A model generated the notes under the pieces. That model was given only the letters and a program-made list of their open reading frames with translations, did no database searches and was not told where the DNA came from. A DNA stretch of 64,000 bases from the NCBI GenBank assembly GCA_013397845.1, contig VZTG01008547.1:734008-798007 (forward strand), in the 5' to 3' direction. Below are positions 14,356 through 26,416 of the stretch, piece after piece; within the stretch, counting starts at the first letter, position 1, and the number at the start of each line of letters is the position of its first letter. Source of the stretch: Melanocharis versteri (lineage: Eukaryota > Chordata > Aves > Passeriformes > Melanocharitidae). A program made the position numbers and the translations under genes.

Positions 14356-16787
14356 GCATGTGTCCATGATGTGTGATGTCAGTAGAAAAAATGAATCATA
14401 GATAAATGATGAACATATTTGACAAAAATATGAAGTGGGTATTATGGGAAATACTCCAGTTTTATTCCAAGCAAGTTTTGTCTGACTATGCCTGTATTAC
14501 AGTGCTGGTTATGGGAAGAATGGATTGGATAACTCTCTGTAATGGGATAAGAATGTGGGAGAAATGATTTAATACATGAGGAAATCAGTCTGCCCAGAGG
14601 AACAGGCTATGAGCTTAAGAGCCTAATGTAGAGTTACAGTGATAAGGGTAGCTGGATAGAATCCTGAAGGCATTGTGCATTTTTTCAGGTTTTGCATTTT
14701 TCTGTCATTGCCCTTCCTTCATATGCTATCTGCAGAGCTGAATTCATATTCTATGTCTTCTCTGGGAGTAAGAATAATTTGGAAGTGTCAAAAGTATTGG
14801 TTTCTGATAATAGCTTAGGAAAAAAATTGGTTTTATCATAGGATTTGTTTTGTGAGGTGTTCACAGCAAAAATATTTTCGGTAGGATATACTATTTATCT
14901 GTTTGAGAGCACTCAGATGCAAAGACTGTGAAACAGTACTTCCCATGAGAACTGTCATTCATGTAAGTGGGAGGACAAATGTGATGTTCTTTGCTACCTC
15001 CTGTGTATCCTGTTTACACAACTTATTGAAAGTAACTATTTAAAAAAAAACCCCAGCATTGGACCCTGTAAAGCCATATAAATGTCTCTACTGGATTATG
15101 TGTTAGACAGCTGTAGTCCTTTTAATTCCTGATAATTTAGTGTCTTTTTCTCATATTTTCTTGGTCTTTTACATGACCCTGTGCCACAAATATGCTGTTG
15201 CTCTTTTAAAGCTGATTCTGATCAGAATAAAACCAACCCTACATTTTGGGTATGAATTTTGGCAATGGAGACTTTGGTTGAGCAATGTGGTATCAAAATA
15301 CCCAAACTCAATTTACCTGTGGACTTTCTGATCAACCGTGCAGCTCCAGAAGATAGAATTTGGGGATGGTCAAAGTACCTGAGGAAGATTCAATGAACTG
15401 CTGAGAAAAGGTTTGACGATTATGATGCAAGAATTATCTCAATCTCACTTCCCACTACTCTTCTGATCAATAAGGAGGAGTAAGTGGTCATGGGTTAAAT
15501 GTTGATAATTTACATGATAACAGATTTCTTCTGTTCAAATAAGTGCAAATGCAACACTTGAGTAAAGCACTCTCAATAAACATGCATTAACACAAGGGCA
15601 AGTTTGAGTTTTGCACAACTTTTCTTTCATAAAATTTCTATCCTTAAAAAACTGGATCTCTTAGGTTTACTAAAGCTTGTTTTTACATTTATCTTAATTT
15701 TTTTACATGCATTAAAAATATTAGATGGCTTTTTAGTAGCTCATTTTAATCATCAATTTCAAATGCAATTACATACGAAAATCTCTAATTATCAGATTTA
15801 GGCAACTGAGTTTAACAAATATAATCTAGATTTTTAACATCCTATTCACTGTTATGATAGAAAGGGCAAAACTATAGGCAGCTTCCAGCTGATCACTCAA
15901 CTCAGTAGAAAGGTAGTTCAGCATGTATTCATCTTAAATTGTTAGGTTCTAAGCTGGCTTTGTTAAGAAAAATACCAGTTTTCCTTGAACTATCTGACAA
16001 CAATCACTGCAATATTTTAGGATGTCAGTGTTGATCTAATGACTGCTCTCAAACGAATGTTATATTGATATCTCTGGCAGTTGAATAAAGTAAATGCTAT
16101 TTGTTTTAAGTACTTGCATAGTTTGCATCAAACCCCATTAAAGTAAGTATTCCTGCAACAGTGGTGCACCCCATTTTAAGAATATTTCCTGAGTTATGGG
16201 TAGTTTGGTTTTTTTAATGTTTCTTCTGATTTTATTTAAGGTTGGCAAACAGTGTAAGTGGAAATGTGACTGAATATGGATTTACCTTTTTTTTATTTTT
16301 AGAAAAAAAGGTGAAAAGTAGTATTTTGAGCCTTTTAAGTAAGAGGATATTTCCTTTTCAAATTTGAAATGCGATTTATCTGTACTGTGAAGTTTTCATG
16401 GAGCTCAAAATGTTCTTATGTCTTCTGAGTAGAACTAATAACTTTGAATTGTTTGGCCTGTGGACATACAAGTATTACTTTTTTTCTTCTCTTGCTGTGA
16501 AGTCTTTTGGATTAGCAAATTAGTTTTCAGTAACGAAAGATGGGATTTAAATGCTTGTCATCTCACTCATCTTAAAATAAGGCGATGTGATTCAGGTATT
16601 AAAATTTTAGTATGGTTTTAGCCCTTAAATTCTGTGAAATATGTGTTTCATCCTCTAAGATTTTGGAAAAGGACATTTAAAATGCAATTGCAGTGATCCG
16701 GTATTTTGTTGGGCTCCATAGGAAGCAGCGATCCTTCAGACATGTCACTTTAATATTATGAGGAAAGGCATGGAAGTAGTATTTCAT

Positions 16788-17155
16788 CGTAGGATCATAG
16801 AAAAAAACCAGAAAGATTCAGATTGGAAGAGACCTTCCCCTTTCCATAGAGCCACAGGAGCTGTTGGCTGCCTTTGGTGCTGGGCTTCCCACAGGCTCAC
16901 ACAAAGGTCCCCACTCCAGAGCCGTCCTTGCTGAGCTGCTGCCTGGTTGCTCTGTCCCCAGACGTTGCTGTTGCAGAGGCTTTTCTTCCTCCGGGGTAGG
17001 ATTTGGCATTTGTCCTTGTTGAAGTTTAAGAAGTTCTGCTTCCATTTGTCCAAGTCCCACAGGATGGCGGAATTGCCTTCTACCTTTTCAACCAATGTGA
17101 GATTATAGGCTGGTAATTCCAGTGCAGCTTTGCACAACTGTTTTGGTATGGAAAT
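16788..17155 (-). mobile_element. CR1 LINE fragment, internally deleted
   Basis: Read on the + strand, the block opens with an antisense CR1 3' end (aggatcatag..., then gattggaagagacc), which corresponds to the usual 'ggttggaagggacc'. Further right, at about 16995-17080, it carries the antisense of the CR1 reverse-transcriptase C-terminal region. On the - strand this reads DLDKWKQNFLNFNKDKCQIL, like the conserved CR1 stretch around LMKFNKGKCKVLHLG. The 3' non-coding part is much shorter than in other copies, so an internal deletion is likely. The 125-codon open frame at 16784-17161 is a relic of this element, not a host gene. Strong divergence points to an old insertion. Confidence 0.8.
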
Positions 17156-20100
17156 ATCCAATACTAGGGTTCAAAATGGTGCCAATATAAGAAAAAAACT
17201 GTTTGCAAGTATCTATTTGTGTTGAAATGGCAATTTTCCTTCGGTCTCATGTGTAACTCTTCTCACTTGATCCTCTGTGTTGACCTCATTTAAAATTAAA
17301 TAAACCCAAACTCTACATGTACCACAAATAATTTTTAAGAAATAGATCTGACTACAAAACATTGACATTGGTTAATTAGGTGAGGTTTTGAGCAAGGAAA
17401 CAAATAATAGTAAAATGTGATATATGCAACAAATTTACAGAGCTTAAAGTATATATATTTAAAAAAAAGTAAAATGTTCAATTTGTATAATACTTCTTGT
17501 TCAAAACATTATTAATTGAACGCTGTCTCATAAGATCCTCAGTCTTGAGTCTTTCATATTGAAGATTTCGAGACTGGTTTAAAAGTGACTATAAATTGTA
17601 TAGTTTGTGCATGTATGTATCCATGAAACACACAAAGAAATGGAATTAAAATTTTATTGACATGTATTTTGAGCTTAGGTCCATAACAGTCAAGGATGAA
17701 TGCTAGTACCTCAGGTGAATAAAGTAACTGTAACCCCATAACATCAAGGTACTTGACTGTGGAATTACTATCACATAGAAAGATTCCAATTTTTAGAGGG
17801 AAAAAAAAAGTAGGAAGTTGAAGAGTAAACACAAACCATATCAATCTAAGAGCCACATCGACTTTTTTGATGCTAAAAAATATTCTTATTTTAAATTCTG
17901 AAGTGTTGCATGCCATTTAGGGCATCTCATATATAATTTCTGATTGCCTTTTTGGAATTCAGAGTGTCTTTCCCTTCCACTAGCGTAAAGTTACTGTTTC
18001 TAGATGCCAATGAATAGAAAATATTAGCTATGAAATTTAGACCATCTCCTGATATAAATGGTTATGCAAAAACAAAGCGAAAAGTCCAAGCCACCCCTGG
18101 CCTTCCAAAATCTGCTATTTGGCATGTGTACTAACTCTCCAAAACCTATGTATTGAACTTTGCTTGTGTGGTTTTCAAGAATGTGTAAACTGGGGGAAAG
18201 TGTGCACTAAATGGGACAGTGATGATCTGTGAAAAATTCCTTTTTTTTTTTTTTCTGCAAATCAGTGGTTCTTTGGAACATAGAATCTTTGAGGTATTCA
18301 GAAATTCATAAATTTGAAAGGTTAAGCTCAGGAGTATTAAAGGACAAGTTCTAAAGAATTACTGGTCTGTCATACAAGTGAGTAATGAATGTAATTCTAA
18401 AAGCTCTTCCCTAAGTGTTGCATGGATGCCAACTACTCACATTTCTGGTGTATTTCCTGGTATACCTTTTTCCTCCTGAGCAATAATATATGTATACATA
18501 ATATGCATAAAATTATCCATCCAATTCTTGCAGATATTTTTATTCTACTGGCATTACATTTCACTAAATTAAGTAAGGAAAAGAAATAGACACATGAAAA
18601 TTGAGTATAGAAAGAAAAACTGTTTAGGATTACACTAGAACCAGATGAGAATTTAATTTTTCTTGTTAAGCTGAAAAGCAGGATACTGATCCTGTTTTAT
18701 TCTGAAAAGCACATTTGCATCCAGGATGGATGGAAAAATTAGGTCTTTTACTTGGGAATTTATGAGCACACTAGTGCTCCTAATAGATATAAAGGTTATA
18801 GGAGTGATCATGTTTGCAGGGTATTCTGGTAGAAACTATATACCATGGATCTTATAAGTCACAAACTGTATAAAGCAAATTAACACTTTAAAAGAAATCA
18901 ATGAACAACAAGGAGAGTGGTAAATGTAATATATATCTATATTTTCTTAACATGGACCATCACCCATTCTTGGTCACCTTTCATAAGTACAGGCTACCAA
19001 CTGAATCAATACCTAATAACTTCCCAACAGCACTTGGAATGAAAATAATTTTAAGAGTAATGATTTCTAGATGTTTTTGGCAGTGTCAGAAAGCAGATAT
19101 TCTGTCTGCTGTGTTTGTGCCGCACTACTCCTATAGAAACTATTTTATGCAAAGGATTTCAAGGTACCTTGGATTATATCTTCCTTTGTGGAAGAAAAGT
19201 CATAGAATTCTCCCCCATCTCATCTGTACCAGATATGTCATTAAGCTGATACAACCTGTTGGGATAGAAGTGATCTTTGAAGACTTTATATTAATCTGTT
19301 GTATTTTACAGTGTTAATCTCCACTGAACAAATTTCCCTAACCACATCTGGAGAGCACTATATTCCAAGCTTTGTATTTAGAATACTCAGGATGGATTTT
19401 TCTCTGTGTACGTACTTATAGTGATATTGAGTTCAGAGGGAGCCTGGAACTCCCACACAGGTAAAGTTTGGCAAGAGGAACCCCTTTCTTGTCTATTCCA
19501 ACCACCATTTTCTAATTTTACTTCATGATCAGGACAGATGGCAAGGGGAAGCTAGACAGCAGGAAGGGAAAAGTTGTGTTAAAGAAACTGGGAGCTATGC
19601 TGAGGCATTCTGGAAACATGAAGGGACAGCCTTCATGCAGTCCTTCTTGAAAATACTAGTCCTTTCTTTTTCCTGAGAGTAGAAAAGGCAAGGATGTAAA
19701 ACCGTGTATTTTGGCTCCTCTTAACACTCACAAATCTAAAGTGTTTTGAAGAAATGTTATCACATTTTTAAAAATAGAACAATATATTCATTTGCTTAGC
19801 TAACTTCTGGCCAGTATTACCAACTCATAAATATGTAAAGGCTTTCTTTAAGTTCCGGCAGGATTAGTGACTGCTTCTTGTTCTGTCTTCTCCAATACTG
19901 TGGTACTCCTGTTGCCAGAACTTGTCACCAGGTTCCATGCAAATAGGAAAAAAATGCATTCCTATCATGAAATTTGGTTTATTTCTGCTCATAGCAAACT
20001 AGAAATGTTATACTGGTTTCATAGAAAACACTATGAACTTCTGTGGTTCCTATTTTGAAATGATAGGCCAGCTGCAAATCTAGAAAAAAGAATAAAATTG

Positions 20101-20290
20101 TAATTTTTTGAATTCTATGGAAACATCTTGACTTTACTAGATGTGGCTTAAAGGTGCATAGTGCAGAGGTGAGGTTACACATCACCCCTAGGTCTTTGAA
20201 CCTGAGCTTCCCAGTTTGATAGATGGGTTGGTGTGTGCTATATTTCCAATCTGGCATTTCTGTCTGCATTTCCTTCTCCTAGGAACTGCA

Positions 20291-20339
20291 TGGAGTGGAG
20301 GGAGAAGAGGTGAAGAGAGAGAAGGAAGGATGAGAGAGG
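20291..20339. repeat. Purine-rich tract
   Basis: About 50 bases are nearly all A or G on the + strand (ggagggagaagagg, gaagagagagaaggaagga), broken by a few T. It is low-complexity and could adopt unusual structure. No other meaning is visible. Confidence 0.55.
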
Positions 20340-23300
20340 CCATTGTGCCCCCAGGCCTTATTTCAGATTGAAACTGGTACTTGGTTAGCCCCTTTAGAGG
20401 CTCACACTGCTACATGGAGCAAGGCTTTTTTTACTGATTTAACACGTGACTTCTCATTCTTTGCCCATACGTGTCTAGACCATCTAGCCTACTGCCATTG
20501 TGTTAAAATTAATGATTTTTTTCACACAGAGGTGAATATTGAAAGACATGAACTAAATCAGATGTGCATCAGGATGGAATGATTCCTGTAGCTACTCCAC
20601 AGTTGGCTCACTCTATGAGTTTGAGTTTTAACATATATGAGAGATCATATTTATTGGCTTTTTATTAGTGTGGTCCTGAATAAAACAAGCTTTTTTCTAA
20701 AATGGAGATTTAAACTTTATCTGTGAAGAAGTTCATTCTTGCCTTGGCTTGACATAAAAAAAAAAATTGTATTTCTTTAGACTCTAGTTCCCATAGCTGA
20801 CTTTTAGCATATGAAGAGGATATAGAAGTTTTCTGAAATAAATTCCTCTTTCAAGTTGCAGAGCTATGATGATCATTACATGAGCAAATATTGTAGTAAG
20901 AAAGGTATTCTTTATTTATTTGTAGAGATTTTTTGTTTAGACTACGCAAATGTTTTTGCTCTTCTTGTTCTAATAATCTGTAAAGAGAAGTTTTATTACT
21001 GATAGATGAGTGAGATAGGTTTTGTGAAACTTTCATATGATAATCTTTTTAAAAGGAACAGAATAATATTTTTATGAAAAAATTCTTGAAGTATCTCTAA
21101 AGCCCAGGATTTTATAGCAGATATGATTTATGATGAAAGGTGGATTGGAAAATCCAAATATCTGCCCCAAAAAGCAGCGTAGTACTTCTTCAGTATCTCT
21201 TTAAATATCAGTCATGTAAAAACTGGAGAAATGAATTACTAGAAAAATCTGCAGAAAACAACTTTTCACTGAGAGGTGATGAAGTTTAAATAAGAAAACT
21301 TTTTCTTTGCTGACATGCCTGGCCATATTTTACCACTACTAATATGGGCTGAAATCATAGCTGAGAATATTCACCTTTCTAGCAAACTTTTAAAAGGCAA
21401 GTAAATTGCCTCATTTTTCATTTCACTGCATTTAATTTCCACCAAGTCCTCTAAAACTAGTCTGAGTGGTACTGTGTCTAAATGCACAGAATTTCATGGT
21501 TAGATAAAAGATATGATTGAATTATGTGTTATCCAGTTTCAGGAGCTTCTGGAGTGAAAATAAAAAGACTCTGTAGTTGATAAAACTTCTACAGTAGAAG
21601 GCAGGAGTTAATTTGTAACCTTTTTTGCTTTTGCATTGAGGTAAATATGCTTTTGTTAAATGCTAAAAGGCACGAACTGAAGGTCATATGTACCATTATG
21701 CTGTTAGGCATGTCATGATTGTGATTTAAATTTTTTTTTAATGGAGCCTATTAAATCAGAAAGCAGTTAAAAGAGGTCAGTGCATTATTCTCCAAGATAA
21801 TTCATCAATGTCAGCGGTGCTAACGAGAATGTGGGCCATGTGTCAGGAGCTATTGTGTCCATGTCTCTGCTCCTTTGTGGTCTAGCACTCATGTTTCATT
21901 GCAGATCTTTCAATAAAAGGTTTGATGGTGCCTTGCCTGAACCATAAGTAAGTCTGTGGGAGAAGAAAGGAGTGTCTACAGTCTCTCTCGAGTGACCCCA
22001 CTCTTATCATCATGCTGGCTGATATTGCCACCTTGTTTTGCTAGCTAAGATTAGAGGTATATTTCTGGCAAGAAAAGAAGTAGGACTGAAATAGTTTTTG
22101 CTGATTTCTTCCACCATGTCTTTGAGTTAAAATTTGTGTTGAATTTCTTTTTGTTACCATTTCAGTATGTCAAGCACATGGAAAAGGGAAGGCTTTTGGT
22201 AGCTGTGGTGCCCAACTGACCCAGGTGTTGTGTGGTAGCTCTATGTTATACAAGGGGGAGAAGATCTAATGCAGAGTCCTAATCTTAGTTAATTTTTTTA
22301 GAAAATATTTATGAAAAGGAGATGTTTGTCACAGATGTGGGAAGCTACTGATACATTTTAAACTACAGAGGTAAAAGATGATAAGAAATGGAACAGACAC
22401 ATTAAAAAAAAAAATAGAAGTCCATGCTTTTGTAGGTATAGTTTTCTAAAATGTGAAAATGACTTCTGAAATCATATCAACTGTTGTGCCCCATCCACCT
22501 CGTGCTGTGGTTCAACTAGTCCAAACTGGCTTTGTTTTTCACTGGAATTCCCTTTCGGGCATGAGATAATCTTGGTTTGCCTGTAATTGGGGTACAAGTT
22601 GTTTTCCTCCTGCACAAGAAATACAAGGTATTTGTTATTCTAGGACTCATCCGTTTCCTCTGATTGATGCAGCGTTTCAGTGATGTGCAAAGCCCTTTTC
22701 TCTTCCTATGACTTTCTGGGAGGAAATCTATCTTTATTGGGGCCTCGTAGGCAGTACTGTCCTGTAGGTTAAAAGGTATGCTCACAGGCAGCTAAACAAT
22801 TTGCCTATTGGTGCCTTGCTACTTGGTCTTGAGGGGTATCTGGTCCAAAAGCAGTTCATCATATTGAAATTAGCTGAGGGGTTGCAACGCATGAGAGCTG
22901 TGTTTGCTGTCCTTCAGGCCGTCAGGTCACATGGCCATTTAGGCCAGTGCAAATAGCCCACCCATAAAGAAGAAAAATATGAGCTAATAATAATGATAAT
23001 CATCCTCCTAAGTTTTCTGTGTATAGACTTTTGCATGGGACAGGATTTGCTGGAAGTTTTCTTGTCTTTTCACACCAGTTTTCACAGCTGTTTTTGTTTA
23101 ATGACTTTTACATGCTTACGGTTTTTTTTCACCTATTTTTCAATTTCTCTGTCAGAAAGACGGTGGCTACTATACATGCTTCTCTTGATCTTACCCTTTT
23201 TGTTTTATTCCTGCAGGCCCTTCTGGGTAGGTTCTGAATTGATTCCTCGTGCCTAAATCCTTTTGAAAACCAAATGCAGAAGCAATATTGAAACACTGTT

Positions 23301-26300
23301 GCTTAGTTTGTTAAATTTCTGTGAAAATTTGCCTTACCAAAGTGCAGGCTGGACTCTTTGAAAAAGTTAATTTGATTGCTGTTCCTGCTATTCATGGGAA
23401 CCTTGTTTACCAAATTTTTTTTTCATTGTGACTGGGAATTAATGTGTATTGAAGAGGATTCACTTTGAAATATACGGAATTAAATTTTTCCTTCTAGTGT
23501 AGCCAGGAGCTTTTTAATGCTGGAAAGTGTGCTTTTCTCAGCAAGAGCAGAGGTTTGTCTGTAATGATAGTGATAAATGAAATGTTAAAAGAAAGAAGGC
23601 GGGCACTGTAATTATGAATAATCAAACCAGGGAGAGAGAAAAGAAAATTGAGACCACTTCAAACCAGCAAAGGCCAAAACCCAGTAAGATTAAAAAATCC
23701 CAAAAACAACAATGAAGAAACCAACAAAAGATTTTTTTTATATTTCTTAAATACAATGTATCAATGAGGACTGTTTATAGTAGAGGCTATTTACAGTGAC
23801 TGGGAGAACAGTCAAATACAGGTCTTTTCCTCTGTTTTTTCTGCTTTGGTGAGAGCTCATTGTAATCAGTGGTCTCATTTATTTAAATTTGGAAGACTTG
23901 TGATTGTTGATATTTCCATGTGCTATTTCCATTGATTATTGCAGCCAGCACGTGGTCATTAACATATTAATAAAATATAATATTTTCTATATTTTCATAA
24001 ATATTATTCATGAGACTAAAAGCAGTTTAGATTATGTCTCATTTTTAGACCTATCACCATATGGGTTATTTGGCTTAGCGGCTAATGTGATGAGAAACAC
24101 AGCAGTATTCTCTTGTATACATGGTCTGTCACATTTTGTTACTTAAATGTTATAATTTTAAAAAATTGCTTTTATTTATCACATATATGGGGGTAAAGCA
24201 GGATCTTTGGGATCTCTGGGCTTTCATTTTGAAGTTAAAGCCTGCCACCTACAAATTGTGCCTGTTTGACAAGAAAGGTTTTCTTTTTGAAGGTTTTGCA
24301 GTAATATCATTTTGACAGATTGATTGTGTAAGTCTTTATGTTGCTCTAATAACTCCTTTTTAATGGGAGAACTTTAATTGATGTCAAACTCAAAAGTTCA
24401 GTGACAGATAAAGTGTCTGCTCTTAGTTAAGAGGTTAAAAATAATTGACACTTTTACATGCACAGAATAAACTGCCATAAAAATATTAATTTCTATGTCT
24501 CTTCTGATAGGAAGAGATAGAAACAAGTTCAAAATGAGCGGTCAACTTTTCCATAAGTTTTGAGATAGTGAATAGGATTCTATTAATAAATACAATAAAC
24601 AACTATTACTGAAATAATTCAGAAAAGCGTGGTAAGCCAGTGCTTGTCATAATTACTGTTGCAGGTGGAGTAGAATTACAGGTTTTGAAACCTCCAAGTT
24701 TTCTGATTATGCAGAAATTTCGAAAATTCTTTTCAGAAAAGCAGCTAATTTCTGAACTATTTTAGTGTAGAAAAAAATGATTAAATTTCTTTTTTTAATG
24801 CAGATGACTATTTAAAAAATCCACCCTTTGGTGAATTTAAAACACACTGCTACCTCATTTGCAACGTGTTTTTCTTACACTGAGAATGTCTGGCTGGGAG
24901 AGCCCTGAAGAGGGGTGAGCTGGGATCCTGGGCCACGAGTGGAAGGGAGCTCCAGGAAGGTTTTGCAGGGGCTGTGGGTGCCCTCAGGGCCCTTGCAATT
25001 TGAAGTGTAATTGAAAACCAGGCAATTTCCCACCATGAGCAGTGTCTGCAGGCTGTTCTGTCAGGTGTATATCGGGTCATAAGACACAGCACAAAAGCCT
25101 GCACACCTAAACTCGTAAGTGTGAATTATATGATAATATTTTAAAAGGGGTTTAGCCTCATTAGTGGCTTTTTAGGTCATCTTTGGTACGAACTTTTTCC
25201 TCCCGGAATTTACAGATTTTTCCTGTGGTGGCGTTACTCCAGAACTTTCTGCATTTTCCTCATGAACAGCAAGACAACTGTCAGAAATAGGATACTTGAC
25301 TTGAAATGTGACTCATCACACCCGAGTTCATCCATGTAATTCAGCCAGTTCATTTGTATTCCTTCTGCATTCAGTGGAGAGGAAGGGGAAGACTTGTCCT
25401 GACATTTTGAAGGGATATCCTGAGATGGGAAGAATTAGCTTCTTGAAGTCACTTTTTTTCAGCTGACCAAAACCAGCTCTATGCTGTTGTGTCACAAAGC
25501 TAAATATACTGCATATTGTACCTTAAGTAAGGCATATACATATATAGTTAATTTTTAACAGCTCTTAAATAACGGTTGCACTGTAGCACATACACAAAAG
25601 AAATACTGATGCATGATACTTTACTTTTACTACTTCCTGATTCATGAGAGTGAAAAGGTAAAACTATCGATTTGTATTGACAAATTTTAATGGTATTGAT
25701 ACACAAATGTGTATAAATGTCTATGAAAGCCACAGTAAATGAGAATAATTATGCCTTAATATAGTGAATTTAATTAACAGTTAATATTTGAAATTTTTAA
25801 TTAACACTTCAGTTGAAAATCAAGTAAATCAAACCCATATCAATTTAGAAACAATTTAGTCTTCAAACCACCCTAATGCAATTTTCAATTATTGACCAAT
25901 TCAAGCACTAAATTTTCTTGGTTTTTTTTTTGTTCCAGAAAAACATAGAACAAAAGGTGAATTAATGCACTATTTTAATATGATTTTTATTCTGGCCAAT
26001 CTTCATGAAACAAAAGTATCTTGATTCTCAAGACAGCATTTTACTAGAAGATGGGCTTCAGCTTGAATTACAGTACCTGATTTGATAAGAGATAATTGCC
26101 TAAGCTCCCATCCAAACTGCTGGTGGGGTTGTAAGGCTTTATTCCCTTGCCTAAACACACTAAATTTTCCACCTACCACTGTGGGAACTTAGACAGAAAA
26201 CCTCTTTCACATATAGTTCTCATCTACATGTGCCTGAATCTGGAGCTGAATCCCAGAATAAGTTTCTCATCAGGCATATACTGATATTGTTCAAAAATTC

Positions 26301-26365
26301 TTCAAAGGAAAATGCAAAAGAGGAAATAATCAATAACTAGGACAGAAGCATATTAATAGAAATTT

Positions 26366-26416
26366 TGTACACCGAACAAATATGTACACTGAAATAATAT
26401 ATGCACTGAAAATTTA
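26366..26416. repeat. Imperfect tandem repeat, 17-bp period, about 3 copies
   Basis: The motif tgtacaccgaacaaata at 26366-26382 recurs as tgtacactgaaataata from 26383, and again as atgcactgaaaattt. The cactgaa core at 26387 and 26404 keeps the 17-base spacing, and a further actgcaa follows just downstream. The copies have diverged, so the array is not recent. Confidence 0.7.

Noticed and set aside
16784..17161. 125-codon - strand open frame
   Set aside because: It contains a decayed CR1 reverse-transcriptase segment and the CR1 3' end, so it is repeat-derived.
17554..17916. 120-codon - strand open frame
   Set aside because: Low-complexity hydrophobic translation of AT-rich DNA, with no domain.
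18901..19317. ATG-started 138-codon open frame
   Set aside because: No recognisable domain and no exon or promoter context; a frame of this length is expected by chance in 64 kb of six-frame AT-rich DNA.
22516..22785. Basic 89-codon - strand open frame
   Set aside because: No similarity that I recognise; it lies within the OCA2 intron without splice signals.
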